DNA from: UBA10347 sp905182135 | Lineage (GTDB): Bacteria; Actinomycetota; Acidimicrobiia; Acidimicrobiales; UBA10347 | Length of the DNA stretch: 64,000 nt | NCBI GenBank assembly: GCA_963925805.1 | Contig: CAWUSE010000023.1 | Span: forward strand, 195,763-259,762 | Reading direction: 5' to 3' | In this document: positions 26,340 to 36,307 of the stretch, piece by piece | How the letters are laid out: the number at the start of each line of letters is the position of its first letter | How positions within the stretch are numbered: position 1 is the stretch's first letter | Program-made: the position numbers and the translations under genes | Notes under the pieces: model-generated | The model's database searches: none | Told to the model about the DNA's origin: nothing | The model's input: the letters and a program-made list of their open reading frames with translations, nothing else

Positions 26340-27592
26340 GACTGTTCAGCTGAGTGACGGCCGATTATCACTGACGCATTTTGTCCACCGAAGCCGAACG
26401 AATTGACCTGAAAGAAATCGACGCCAACTTCCCTGGGCTCATTCAACGCGACGTCGAAGTCGATTTCAGGGTCAGGCTCGGTGGTGCCGGCGATGTGTGT
26501 TAGCCGGCCGCGCTCCATAGCGTCGATACCAGCAATGATGCTCATCGCCCCCGAGGATGCCCCCGTGTGAGCGGTGTGGCCTTTCAGCCCAGTCACGACC
26601 AGATCATCGTGGCCACCGAATACCCGGTTGATCGCACGAATCTCGGCGCTATCTCCTTTGGGTGTGCCCGTGGCGTGTGCGACCATCGCATCGATCTGCT
26701 CAGCGGCAATGCCCGCAGAGTCCAGAGCCTGGCGCATCACAAGTTCTTCCCATCGTCCGTCTGGCTCGGGCGAGCTCGGATGGAATGCATCGGCGAGCGA
26801 TCCATAACCTCGCAGCCATGCTCGAATCGGCGCCTTCCGTCGCCGGGCATGGGCTGCGGTCTCTAAGACGAAGAAGGCGGAGCCTTCGCCTGAGACGATG
26901 CCTACCCGGTCAGCGGCAAAGGGCAGCATGGCGTGGCTCGGGTCGTTCTGGCCTGAGCTCATGCCATAACTCTGCTCGGCGGCGTTAATGGCTGCCTGGA
27001 AGTGCGGTTCGTCACCGTCCCGGGTGTAGCCACCCTCGGTCGCTCCGACCAAAGCGACGTCGGCTCGGCCAGCCTCTAGGTACATGGCGGCTGTTCCGAG
27101 GGCGTCGAGTGAGGAAGCACACGCTGTGGTCACCGTGATTGAAGGGCCGTGCAACTGATGAGCCATACAGATCTGAGATGCGGCCATATTGGGCCAGATC
27201 TTGATTTGTGTCTTGCGGTTGATCGCATTGATGCCAGAGGTATCGAAGTCGTGTTGTGCTCGAAGCGCGGAAAAATGGCCACCCATCGATGTGCCGTGGA
27301 CCACTGCGGTGCGTACCGGGTCAAGCGGACCTAACGCTGCACTGGTGATCGCCTGTGAACATGCAGCCAGAGCGAAGCGGCTGAAGCCGTCGGTGCCAGC
27401 AACGACGCGCTCGCTCATCCAATCAGTGGCTTCGAAACTGTCGTCGACTGCGCCATACAACCCTCCGCCAGCGTCACATGCCCACGGGGCAGGTCGGATA
27501 CCAACCCGGCCATCGAGGAGACCGTTGCATAAGGCCTCCGCCGAAAGCCCGATTGGTGAGATAGTTCCGATTCCCGTTATTGCTAGGTCCAT
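26336..27592 (-). CDS. Beta-ketoacyl synthase (KAS II-like)
   Basis: A 418-residue elongating condensing enzyme. The catalytic triad is Cys158 (VTTACASSLD), His306 (AHATGTPKGD) and His342 (LKGHTAHTGASSG), matching the FabF/KAS II or PKS KS type. Full length, with no truncation. No ACP, malonyltransferase or reductase is adjacent; the only partner is the acyl-CoA synthetase downstream (four-base overlap). It may supply a specialised fatty acyl or ketone product, or condense CoA thioesters. The 64-base gap to the divergent hydantoinase operon should hold both promoters. Confidence 0.9.
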   Translation of the reverse strand: MDLAITGIGTISPIGLSAEALCNGLLDGRVGIRPAPWACDAGGGLYGAVDDSFEATDWMSERVVAGTDGFSRFALAACSQAITSAALGPLDPVRTAVVHGTSMGGHFSALRAQHDFDTSGINAINRKTQIKIWPNMAASQICMAHQLHGPSITVTTACASSLDALGTAAMYLEAGRADVALVGATEGGYTRDGDEPHFQAAINAAEQSYGMSSGQNDPSHAMLPFAADRVGIVSGEGSAFFVLETAAHARRRKAPIRAWLRGYGSLADAFHPSSPEPDGRWEELVMRQALDSAGIAAEQIDAMVAHATGTPKGDSAEIRAINRVFGGHDDLVVTGLKGHTAHTGASSGAMSIIAGIDAMERGRLTHIAGTTEPDPEIDFDVALNEPREVGVDFFQVNSFGFGGQNASVIIGRHSAEQS

Positions 27593-27656
27593 ATCCTGAC
27601 CGTAGTGCTCTTAGGCGGGTCACTGGTTGGGTAACGGGTTGCAGTAATGTCGGTGA

Positions 27657-29750
27657 ATGACCGCTCGTTTGGCCGCTGACATAGGTGGAACTTTTACCGA
27701 TGTGGTGCTCGAGGTCGATGCCCCTGACGGCACTACACAGTTCACGGCCAAGGTGCTGACTACACAGCGGTCCCCAGCCGACGCCGTGCTCGCTGGCGTC
27801 GAGGCCGTACTTGGACAGGCATTGATCGACCCCTGCGAGATCGAATTGGTTGTGCACGGCACGACCCTGGCCACCAACGCTCTTATTGAGCGGCGGGGGG
27901 CTCGAACTGCGCTTGTGTGTACCGAGGGCTTTCGTGATTCGGTGGCGATGGCTCACGAGAACCGGTTCGAGCAATACGACATCTTTATGGAGCGGCCCGA
28001 CCCGCTGGTGCCGCGCTATCTGCGTCTAGGGGTTCCCGAGCGTCTCAGCGCCGACGGTGATGTGCTGATTCCACTTGATGTTGGAGCTGTTCATGGGTTG
28101 ATACCGATCTTGGTTGAGAACGAGATCGAGAGTGTCGCCATTGGTTTCCTGCACAGCTATGTCGACCCGCGTCACGAGATCGAAGCTCGCTCGATCCTGC
28201 TCGAGGCGCTGCCCCATCTGTCAGTGACCTTGTCGTCAGAGGTCTGCCCAGAAATTCGTGAGTATGAACGCCTATCTACGGCGTGTGCCAACGCCTATGT
28301 GCAGCCTCTGATGGCGACCTATCTCACCGATCTGGCCGACCAACTCGACAAGCTCGGCATTGCGGCACCGTTGATGCTGATGTTGTCAAACGGTGGGCTG
28401 TGCACTCTCGACACTGCGCTTCGGTCGCCGGTGGGTCTCGTTGAGAGCGGACCCGCTGGCGGAGCATTGCTCGCAGCTCGGATCGCTGCAGAACACGAGG
28501 TCGATGAGCTGCTCTCATTTGACATGGGCGGTACGACGGCCAAACTGTGTTTGCTCACCGACGGTCAGCCGTCGACATCGCGTGAGTTCGAAGTGGCCCG
28601 GGTGTACCGGTTCCTGAAGGGCAGTGGTCTTCCGCTTCGGATTCCGGTCATCGACCTTGTTGAGATTGGGGCCGGCGGTGGTTCGATCGTGTCGGTCGAC
28701 CAGCTCGGTCGGATCGAGGTTGGTCCGGAGTCGGCCGGAAGTGAGCCGGGTCCGGCCTGCTACGGGCGTGGCGGTCAAGCTCCGACCATCACCGACGCTG
28801 ACGTATTGGCAGGGCGTATTCGCGCTGAGTGGTTCGCTGGTGGCCGGTTGCCATTGGACCTACCGGCAGCAGCGGAAGCGATCGCTAGTGACGTTGCTGG
28901 CCCGCTTGGTATTGACAACGATGCTGCTGTGATTGGGGTGGGTGAGATGGTGGTCGAGAACATGGCGAATGCGGCCAGGGTGCACGCGGTGGACCGCGGT
29001 CGTGACCTGGGTGGAGGCGTGATGGTCGCCTTCGGCGGAGCGGCGCCGCTGCACGCCTGCCGGCTGGCTGAACGTCTCGGCACCCACACGGTCATCGTGC
29101 CGCCAGGTGCCGGAGTGGGGTCGGCCATTGGGTTTCTCCGAGCGCCGGTCTCCTACGAGTTGGTGCGCACCTGTCACCAACAGTTGGACCGCTTCGACAG
29201 AGAGCCCGTGAATCGTGTCCTCGACGAACTGCTGACCGAGGCCCGGCTGGTAGTCAGCGAGGCTGATGGATCAGCAACGCTTATCGAGACGTTGTACGCC
29301 TCGATGCGTTACCGAGGCCAAGGCCATGAGATTGAGGTCGAGCTGCCACTGACGCAGTTCGGCCCAGGCGATGAGGCGGTTCTGCTCGATGCCTTCGACC
29401 AGCTCTACCGGTCGCTGTACACCAGAGTCATTCCAGGCATGGTGGCGGAAGTCTTGACATGGCGAGTGAAGGTCTCGACCGTGGTGCCGCCACCCAAACT
29501 CGTTGTCGACCCCGTCCCATGCTCAATCGTGGCGAGTCGACATGAACGGGTGCTTGATCCTGACGACGGCTGGCGCGACTTTGCTGTGTTCGTGCGGGCC
29601 GAGTTGAAACCCGGCGATTGTTTCGCAGGGCCAGCGCTCGTCGTCGAGGACCAGACAACAACCGTCGTCTCGCCGCGGTTCGATGCCCGGATCGACGGGC
29701 GCCACCATCTGGTATTGACTGCTGAGCATTCTACGAGGAGGAACTCATGA
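27657..29750 (+). CDS. Hydantoinase/oxoprolinase subunit A (HyuA)
   Basis: A 697-residue large subunit of the ATP-dependent hydantoinase/5-oxoprolinase/acetone-carboxylase superfamily. The N-terminal nucleotide-binding block is ADIGGTFTDVVLE, and the second phosphate-binding block is LLSFDMGGTTAKLCLL; EIGAGGGSIVSVD and PGPACYGRGG are further hallmarks. Such enzymes hydrolyse cyclic amides such as hydantoins or oxoproline with ATP. Its stop overlaps the HyuB start (ATGA). The substrate is unresolved. A RidA-type protein lies just downstream on the opposite strand. Confidence 0.93.
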   Translation: MTARLAADIGGTFTDVVLEVDAPDGTTQFTAKVLTTQRSPADAVLAGVEAVLGQALIDPCEIELVVHGTTLATNALIERRGARTALVCTEGFRDSVAMAHENRFEQYDIFMERPDPLVPRYLRLGVPERLSADGDVLIPLDVGAVHGLIPILVENEIESVAIGFLHSYVDPRHEIEARSILLEALPHLSVTLSSEVCPEIREYERLSTACANAYVQPLMATYLTDLADQLDKLGIAAPLMLMLSNGGLCTLDTALRSPVGLVESGPAGGALLAARIAAEHEVDELLSFDMGGTTAKLCLLTDGQPSTSREFEVARVYRFLKGSGLPLRIPVIDLVEIGAGGGSIVSVDQLGRIEVGPESAGSEPGPACYGRGGQAPTITDADVLAGRIRAEWFAGGRLPLDLPAAAEAIASDVAGPLGIDNDAAVIGVGEMVVENMANAARVHAVDRGRDLGGGVMVAFGGAAPLHACRLAERLGTHTVIVPPGAGVGSAIGFLRAPVSYELVRTCHQQLDRFDREPVNRVLDELLTEARLVVSEADGSATLIETLYASMRYRGQGHEIEVELPLTQFGPGDEAVLLDAFDQLYRSLYTRVIPGMVAEVLTWRVKVSTVVPPPKLVVDPVPCSIVASRHERVLDPDDGWRDFAVFVRAELKPGDCFAGPALVVEDQTTTVVSPRFDARIDGRHHLVLTAEHSTRRNS

Positions 29751-31366
29751 GTGCTAGTGACCTCATACGAAGCCAAGTGATGTGGAACCGACTCATCGCC
29801 ATTGTTGAAGAGCAGGCGCTGGTGCTGGTGCGAGCGTCGTTCTCGACGAGCACTCGTGAGGCCGGGGATCTTTCGGCCGGCGTCTTCGATCAACAGGGGC
29901 GCATGTTGGCTCAGTCAGTGACGGGCACTCCTGGGCATGTCAACTCGATGGCGGCTTCAGTTCTGCATTTTCTCAATGAGTTTCCCATCGAGACGATGGA
30001 ACCGGGCGATATTTACCTGACAAATGATCCATGGAAGGGAACCGGGCACCTCTACGACGTGGTGGTTGTGACACCGGTGTTTCGTAGCGAAGACGGACGA
30101 TCAGTGCCGGTCGCCCTCTTTGCCTGCACTAGCCATATGACCGACATCGGTGGTGTTGGCTTTGGCATGAGTGGTACCGAGGTGTACCACGAAGGCTTGT
30201 ATTTGCCCTTGATCCGCTTTGCTCGCAAGGGCGAGTTCGACGAGACGGTAATGCGCATCATCAGAGCCAACAGCCGCACGCCTGACATGGTCGAAGGCGA
30301 CATTCATTCGCTGGCGGCGTGTAATGAGCGAGGCGTTCTACGCCTGACGGAGATGATGGATGAGTTCGCCCTGGAAGACCTTGACGGATTAGCTGACCAC
30401 ATCATTGACAAATCACGCGACGCAATGCTGAATCTCATTGGCGACCTTCCCCATGGCACCTGGCACAACTCGATGCGACTCGACGGGGTTGATGAGCCGA
30501 TCGATCTGGTGGCCGCCATGACGGTCGATGCGACGGGCATCGATATCGACTTCACGGGTACTTCACCGCAATCGGGCGTCGGCATCAATGTGCCCATGAC
30601 ATACACCGACGCGTATACGTCGTTCGGGGTCAGATGCATCGTGGGCCCCAACGTTCCCAACAACTCGGGCTCGCTTGGCGTTATTCGTGTTACGGCACCC
30701 GAGGGCACAATTTTGAATGCGCCGCACCCAGCAGCGGTGAATGTTCGCCACGTCGTGGGCCAGATGTTGCCCGACACCGTTTTTGGGTGTCTGGCTCAGA
30801 TACTGCCTGATCAGGTACCGGCCGAAGGCACCTCGTCGTTGTGGAACATTCTAATTGATGGCCACGCTGCTGACGGCGAGCAATACATCGTGATGAGCTT
30901 CCACTCCGGCGGGGCCGGGGCGCGGCCCGGCGCCGATGGGCTGTCGGCCACGGCCTTCCCAAGCGGTGTGCGTAACATGCCGGTCGAGATAAACGAGGCG
31001 ATCAGCCCGATCGTCTTCTGGCGCAAAGAGTTCAGACCAAATTCGGGCGGTGACGGTAAGTACCGAGGTGGTCACGGTCAGATACTCGAGATCGGCAATC
31101 GTGAAGGCTTGCCGTTCTCGATTAGTGCTACCTATGAGCGCACGGTTCACCCGGCACGCGGTCGCGATGGCGGTGGACCTGGTGCTCTTGGCCGTTTGGG
31201 GCTTAAAGCAGGCGATGACGAGATCAAACCTCTCGGACGCAGCACGATTCCCGGTGACGATCGGCTGATCATGCACTTCCCTGGAGGTGGCGGGTTCGGC
31301 GATCCGGCCGAGCGAGACGCGGACCGGGTCTCGGCTGAGCGTCGGGACGGTCTGGTGCGTGATTGA
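29747..31366 (+). CDS. Hydantoinase/oxoprolinase subunit B (HyuB)
   Basis: A 539-residue partner of the preceding HyuA, forming a heteromeric ATP-dependent amidohydrolase. Hallmarks are the N-terminal SFSTSTREAGDLSAGVFD, DIYLTNDPWKGTGHLYDVVV and HMTDIGGVG, and the C-terminal GGDGKYRGGHGQ and FPGGGGFGDP. Full length; an AGGAGG ribosome site lies inside the end of hyuA before ATG 29747. The gene pair alone does not define the substrate. Confidence 0.93.
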   Translation: MSASDLIRSQVMWNRLIAIVEEQALVLVRASFSTSTREAGDLSAGVFDQQGRMLAQSVTGTPGHVNSMAASVLHFLNEFPIETMEPGDIYLTNDPWKGTGHLYDVVVVTPVFRSEDGRSVPVALFACTSHMTDIGGVGFGMSGTEVYHEGLYLPLIRFARKGEFDETVMRIIRANSRTPDMVEGDIHSLAACNERGVLRLTEMMDEFALEDLDGLADHIIDKSRDAMLNLIGDLPHGTWHNSMRLDGVDEPIDLVAAMTVDATGIDIDFTGTSPQSGVGINVPMTYTDAYTSFGVRCIVGPNVPNNSGSLGVIRVTAPEGTILNAPHPAAVNVRHVVGQMLPDTVFGCLAQILPDQVPAEGTSSLWNILIDGHAADGEQYIVMSFHSGGAGARPGADGLSATAFPSGVRNMPVEINEAISPIVFWRKEFRPNSGGDGKYRGGHGQILEIGNREGLPFSISATYERTVHPARGRDGGGPGALGRLGLKAGDDEIKPLGRSTIPGDDRLIMHFPGGGGFGDPAERDADRVSAERRDGLVRD

Positions 31367-31418
31367 GTCGAGCGAGAGTTAGACAGGGAGTTGCGATAGG
31401 CGAGTGTGGCTCGTCGTT

Positions 31419-31820
31419 TCAGCGTCGAGGGTGGGCGGCGGCGGTGACCTCGATTTCGATCTTGCCGACCACGAGCGGAGCCCCGACAGTTGTTCGGCAT
31501 GGGTAAGGCGGTTTGAAGACATCGCGAAACACCTGGTTCCAGACAGCAAAGTCTTCAAGGTCGACCAGATGGGCGTTGATCTTCACCACATGGTCAAGCG
31601 AGAGGCCAAGGTCACTCAGAATGAGGCCGAAGTTTTCAAGTGTGAGTCGAGCCTGACCGGCCAGGTCGATGTCGGGTACCTCGAACGTGTCAAGGTCAAT
31701 AGCAGTCATGCCGCTGAAGAGGTACAAGTCGCCGACCTGGATGGCGGTGGCGTTCTTGATGTCGTAGTGCGCCAACGCGTCGGCGACTTTTGGTGTTGAG
31801 GAGTGAACAGTCGTGGTCAT
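31419..31820 (-). CDS. RidA/YjgF/UK114-family protein
   Basis: A 133-residue member of the RidA superfamily, trimeric proteins whose founding members hydrolyse reactive 2-aminoacrylate and other imines. Strands VGDLYLFSGMTAID and HVVKINAHLVDL are typical. YPCRTTVGAPLV carries the conserved Arg that binds the carboxylate of the imine, and EIEVTAAA ends the fold. It converges on the hydantoinase operon, so a role in handling imines from cyclic-amide breakdown is possible but not demonstrated. Confidence 0.87.
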   Translation of the reverse strand: MTTTVHSSTPKVADALAHYDIKNATAIQVGDLYLFSGMTAIDLDTFEVPDIDLAGQARLTLENFGLILSDLGLSLDHVVKINAHLVDLEDFAVWNQVFRDVFKPPYPCRTTVGAPLVVGKIEIEVTAAAHPRR

Positions 31821-32288
31821 TGACCCAACTTACTTCGCTCACTTGTCGCCAATGTTTTCGAGGAAGCGGGTCTGTTCACAAGAGTCAAACGGATTGACTT
31901 TGTCAAAGACCGCAAGATGGGTTAGGAGTCCGGCGACGTTGGGCGCTAGCTGAGTCACAGGGACCGAACGAAGTTGTTCTACTCAAGATGGAGGTGGCGC
32001 CCAGCGACGGTCCCGAAGAATCGGTTGCGGAGCACTTTATCGACCGCTCGTTGCGCTCGTCAGCAACTCGTTTTGGTGCGAAGTCGACATCGCCTAGGAC
32101 GTCGAACCGAAGAGCGCTACTTCTAGCCCAGACGATCAGTCTCGGCGGTGCCGGAGACACACGAGCAGGTACAAGCCTGCCCTTTTTGCTGCTAGCGATG
32201 GCTCCATTGTTGACGAGATCAGACGAGTCCATCCAAGATTTCGCTGACGGTCGCCAAGTTACGAACTTGCGGCTGGAATAATTACGCG
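31821..32288. other. Intergenic, no recognised gene
   Basis: About 470 bases between the divergent RidA and alcohol-dehydrogenase genes. Open frames exist, but none has recognisable motifs. Promoters for both flanking genes are expected. Confidence 0.4.
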
Positions 32289-33221
32289 ATGAAGGCTGTG
32301 CGAATTGAGGATGGGCGACCGACTGTCGTTGACATCGATTCCCCGAAAGGCGAGGGAGTGCTCGTCAATATCGTCTCTTCATCGATCTGCAGTTCTGACT
32401 TTCATTTGATTGACGTAGGCGCGGTCGAGGGGCGGATCATTGGTCACGAGTTTGCCGGCACCACACCTGACGGAACGGCAGTGGCGGTCGAGCCCATGAT
32501 CGGCTGCGGGGTTTGTCGCTACTGTGTGGAAGGCGAACGCAGAGAATGCGAGGGCGAGAGCTCCTTCATGGGCGTCAGGTCTGATGGTGGTATGGCCGAG
32601 CAGGTGATAGTCGATCCCGCCATGCTCGTGCGACTGCCGTCTGGTTTGGACGTGGGCATAGCAGCGCTGGTTGAGCCGCTCGCCGTGGCAGCCCACCTGC
32701 TTCGCCGTGTGGCCCTACTAGATGGCGAGCGAGTGGGAGTTATCGGTGCGGGGACGATGGGCCTTGCTACGGTAGCGATTCTTCGAGGCCGAGGCGTTGA
32801 GCCTGCGTTGTTTGCTCGGTATGACCATCAAAAGGTAGCGGGCGAGAAGCTCGGTGCCAGCCTGGTGGGCGAAGATGGATTCGATGTCATCATTGATGCG
32901 GTAGGGACCACTGCATCGATGACCGAAGGAGTGCAACGGGTCAGACCTCGCGGTCGGATCGGGCTGGTCGGCACTCTCTGGGAACCAGTCGTGCTCGATA
33001 TCAGACTCAGCGGCAAGGAAGTTTCGATCATCTCGTCGGCCGGCTATTCAGGCGTTGCGCCTGACCGAGATTTCGACCTGGCCGCTCGCGTTCTGGCCGA
33101 ACGGCCTGACATAGCCGATGCCGTGGTCACACACCGCTTCCCGCTTGACGCTGCTGTCGAAGGATTTGCGGTGGCTGCGGACAGGGCCAGTGGCGCCATA
33201 AAGGTCATGTTCGACGTATAG
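32289..33221 (+). CDS. Zinc-dependent medium-chain alcohol dehydrogenase
   Basis: A 310-residue MDR protein. The catalytic zinc ligands are supplied by Cys in SSSICSSDFH and GHEF; the structural zinc lobe is IGCGVCRYCVEGERRECEG. The Rossmann motif is VGVIGAGTMGLA. Somewhat shorter than the usual 340-350 aa, mostly through short loops. It would oxidise an alcohol or polyol with NAD(P). The gene stands alone. Confidence 0.87.
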   Translation: MKAVRIEDGRPTVVDIDSPKGEGVLVNIVSSSICSSDFHLIDVGAVEGRIIGHEFAGTTPDGTAVAVEPMIGCGVCRYCVEGERRECEGESSFMGVRSDGGMAEQVIVDPAMLVRLPSGLDVGIAALVEPLAVAAHLLRRVALLDGERVGVIGAGTMGLATVAILRGRGVEPALFARYDHQKVAGEKLGASLVGEDGFDVIIDAVGTTASMTEGVQRVRPRGRIGLVGTLWEPVVLDIRLSGKEVSIISSAGYSGVAPDRDFDLAARVLAERPDIADAVVTHRFPLDAAVEGFAVAADRASGAIKVMFDV

Positions 33222-33438
33222 GTCCCGGCTGGCGCTGGGTATCAAATAGCCTGGCCCGTGACAGGGCGGACTCATCGCATGCGTGCCGTTGCATGGAGGA
33301 TCCCGACCGCCGGCCGATGTTAGTCACGTGGAGATTTCACGTTAGTTCCTGTCGAATCGGCAGCGTCTGCTTGTATCGACTGGTTTAAAGGCATATCCGG
33401 AGAAACAATGCGATAGGTCTAGGAGCTAGACAGTTCGT

Positions 33439-33765
33439 ATGATTCATGAGCTTCGTATTTACACCGCACACCCCGACAAGATGGAGGCGTTGCTTGCGCG
33501 CTTTCGCGACCACACGACAGAGATCTTCGAAAGGCACGGCATTACCAATGTTGGCTACTGGCTCAACTCGATCGGGGGTCGCAGCGATCAGCTTTGGTAC
33601 ATTGTTGGCTTCGAAAGTTTGGCGCAACGCGATGTGGCCTGGGCGAACTTCAAGGCCGATACTGAATGGCAGCAAGTAAAGGCAGCGTCAGAGGCCGACG
33701 GGCCGATCGTGGCATTGATCGAGAACCGAATTATGGCGCCGACAGATTTCTCGCCTCTCGCCTGA
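33439..33765 (+). CDS. NIPSNAP-family protein
   Basis: A 108-residue dimeric alpha/beta-barrel (ferredoxin-like) protein. MIHELRIYTAHPDKMEALLA and FRDHTTEIFERHGI are hallmark NIPSNAP features, followed by the YIVGFESLAQRDVAWANFKA block. The function of the family is largely unknown; bacterial members often sit in catabolic or stress regions. The gene has its own start at ATG 33439 without close neighbours. Confidence 0.85.
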   Translation: MIHELRIYTAHPDKMEALLARFRDHTTEIFERHGITNVGYWLNSIGGRSDQLWYIVGFESLAQRDVAWANFKADTEWQQVKAASEADGPIVALIENRIMAPTDFSPLA

Positions 33766-34134
33766 CATAGTCCAACCGCTGCGGGTGTTTTAGGCGGTCG
33801 TATGAGGAGAATAGGTATCTCGCTTACTGACAGTTGCTCGCAGCGTAATTGGTTCCGCAGGCAGCATCGAGATCGCCCGAACTGGTCATCCGCGGCCGCA
33901 GATAGTCGGGCCGTTCCGGTGGCCGCGCCAGCAGATACTCAGCGTTTCGGAACTGCCGTTGCTGAGATACGCGGAAGAGCGCAGCTGCTGCGGGCAGGCC
34001 CCACGGCTCGCCCGGTCTAGGAACTGCCGGGTTAGCGAGTGTTTGACGAATCGGTGTCGGATAGCTCGGAGGGTTAGATCTGCGCGATCCGAGATACCTT
34101 CTGGCCAAAGGCAAAATGTGAAGGGCGAGTCGAC
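33766..34134. other. Intergenic, no recognised gene
   Basis: About 370 bases. Short frames occur, but none has motifs or a good start. It probably carries the promoter of the sugar-kinase gene. Confidence 0.4.
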
Positions 34135-35109
34135 GTGAGCGACGATGAACAGACAGCGGTCGTCATCGGTGGCGCAAATATCGACCTGAAGGCGCGCAGT
34201 TCAGCGGCGTTGACACAAGGAACCAGTAATCCGGGTTCAACACACTCCTCTCCTGGAGGCGTTGGTCGCAACATCGCAGAAAACTTGGCACGCCTTGGCA
34301 CCCCGACGTATCTCTTGGCGGCTATCGGTACCGACGCGTTTGGTGAGCGGTTACTGAGTGAGACACGCTCGTCTGGTGTCCTCGTCGACCATGTTTTGCG
34401 GACCGAGGGTCCGACCGGCACCTATACGGCGGTCCTCGACAGCGACGGTGAGTTGGTAGTGGCCGTCTCGGACATGAAGGCGGCGGAGGAGCTTGACCCG
34501 GCTTATGTTCTGGCTTCCAAAGAGCTCATCACGAACGCTGGCTTTCTCGTGCTCGACGGGAACCTCCGCACCGACGTAGTGACAGCAGCATTGGACATTG
34601 CAAAATCTGCGTCAGTCCCGGTCCTTGTTGACCCCGTAAGCAACATCAAGGCTCGATCCCTATTTGATTCGCTCGCTCCGAGCCGACCTGTGTTTGTCAT
34701 CACGCCAAACCGGTCCGAGTTGGAAGCTTTGACGTCATTGCCGACTCGGACGGATCAAGAAATTGGTGCGGCCGCGCTTGCACTCCACGACCTTGGTGTC
34801 GCCAACGTATGGGTCAGCCTTGGCGAGCGCGGAAGCCTGTTGTTCTCTGCCACCGGCCAAGCGTCGCCAGGCTCAACTGTGTTTGAGGTGCCGAGAGCAG
34901 TCTTCCCGGTCGTTGACGTGACCGGCGCCGGAGATGCCATGGTCGGCGGGTTGGTTCACGCGTTGCTCAACGGACACAATTTCGAAGACGGGATCCGCTT
35001 TGCGCACTCGGCAGCCGCTCTAAACGTCGAGAGCGGCGAAACTGTTCGACCAGATATCGGCTCGGCCGCAGTTATCGCTCGTTCAACGGCAGATTCGTTT
35101 CGCAGTTGA
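34135..35109 (+). CDS. PfkB-family carbohydrate/nucleoside kinase (pseudouridine-kinase-like)
   Basis: A 324-residue ribokinase-fold kinase. VVIGGANIDLKAR and SSPGGVGRNIAENLARLG near the N-terminus, with HSSPGGVGRN in particular, resemble pseudouridine kinase PsuK. The C-terminal anion hole and catalytic base are in DVTGAGDAMVGGL. GTG 34135 is used as start. No PsuG glycosidase is adjacent, so the substrate could equally be another nucleoside or sugar. Confidence 0.82.
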   Translation: MSDDEQTAVVIGGANIDLKARSSAALTQGTSNPGSTHSSPGGVGRNIAENLARLGTPTYLLAAIGTDAFGERLLSETRSSGVLVDHVLRTEGPTGTYTAVLDSDGELVVAVSDMKAAEELDPAYVLASKELITNAGFLVLDGNLRTDVVTAALDIAKSASVPVLVDPVSNIKARSLFDSLAPSRPVFVITPNRSELEALTSLPTRTDQEIGAAALALHDLGVANVWVSLGERGSLLFSATGQASPGSTVFEVPRAVFPVVDVTGAGDAMVGGLVHALLNGHNFEDGIRFAHSAAALNVESGETVRPDIGSAAVIARSTADSFRS

Positions 35110-35215
35110 GGGCCGCCCCTCAACGAGTTCGCCCTAGCGGCTCATGTAAGGTCCAAAAGGTCGCGACCGGTGATGGCTGCTTGAGCTAACACGTAGTGAA
35201 TGCAGGAGATGGATA

Positions 35216-36034
35216 ATGACAGTTCGTATCGAGAAATCTGGTGTGGTGTGGACTGTCATCCACTCTCGACCAGAAGCGCGCAATGCGATGGATCCTGACA
35301 GTGCGAAAGCTCTTTATGACGCATTTCTTGAGTTCGATGCCGACGACAACGCTGCGGTCGCCGTGTTCTGGGGTGAGGGTGGAGCCTTCTGCGCGGGCTG
35401 GGACTTGAAACATGCCGCATCCCTTGATGAACCTGAGCCACTTGCAGAGTTCGCCATCCCCGTTGATGGAGGCGCCTATGGCAACGGCGGCGATATTCCA
35501 ATGGGAGCGATGGGGCCGAGTCGCCTCGAACTCGACAAGCCGGTCATCGCTGCAATTGCTGGGCCTGCGGTAGCCGGGGGCATGGAATTGGCGATGTGGG
35601 CTGACATTCGGGTTATGGAAGAGACGGCATACCAAGGTGTGTACTGTCGTCGCTGGGGTATCCCGCTGATCGACGGCGGCACCGTGCGATTACCCCGACT
35701 CGTGGGTGAAGGACGTGCGAGCGACCTCATCCTGACCGGCCGCCAGGTGATGGCGGAGGAGTGCGAACGCATTGGCTTGTGCGAATACGTGGTGCCCGAG
35801 GGTCAGGCTCGGGCCAAGGCCGAGGAACTGGCTCATCAGATCGCAGCGTTCCCGCAGGTGTGTGCTCGTGCGGACCTGAGGTCGGCCAAGACACAACATG
35901 GCCTTAGCGTGCGAGACGGTCTGGTGAATGAGTGGTATAACAGCCGCGCGGTGCTCGAGGCAGAGGGCATCAGCGGTGCGGGCCGTTTCAGGTCTGGCGA
36001 AGGCCGACACGGTGCTGGGACGATCGAGTCCTAA
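35216..36034 (+). CDS. Enoyl-CoA hydratase/isomerase family protein
   Basis: A 272-residue crotonase-fold protein. The CoA-binding and oxyanion-hole segments are WGEGGAFCAGWDLK and AAIAGPAVAGGMELAMWADI. The second segment has the peptide-NH Gly-Gly typical of the fold. It is in the crotonase superfamily, but the exact reaction (hydration, isomerisation or hydrolysis) is open. GAGATGGATA precedes ATG 35216 as a weak ribosome site. Confidence 0.88.
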   Translation: MTVRIEKSGVVWTVIHSRPEARNAMDPDSAKALYDAFLEFDADDNAAVAVFWGEGGAFCAGWDLKHAASLDEPEPLAEFAIPVDGGAYGNGGDIPMGAMGPSRLELDKPVIAAIAGPAVAGGMELAMWADIRVMEETAYQGVYCRRWGIPLIDGGTVRLPRLVGEGRASDLILTGRQVMAEECERIGLCEYVVPEGQARAKAEELAHQIAAFPQVCARADLRSAKTQHGLSVRDGLVNEWYNSRAVLEAEGISGAGRFRSGEGRHGAGTIES

Positions 36035-36307
36035 ATAGATCCACACTCGGATCGGGCCAATCACCGTCGATAGATGTTCTGTTGGGTCAGGCGCTGCGAT
36101 TAGCACAGTTTGTGAGACGCTTAACGCTGATGCGGCTCGGACCTGCCAGATCTATGTGGCCAGCATTTGAACGCCGGTTAGTTAGCAATTTTTCGTCATG
36201 AGAATCTGTCGGGTGGCGTTTGCAACCTGGGGAGTGTTGTGTCGCTTTGCATTTGTTCGCGTCGGCGATGCAACCTTTGGTAAACCAACGAAAACAGGAT
36301 GTGTGTG

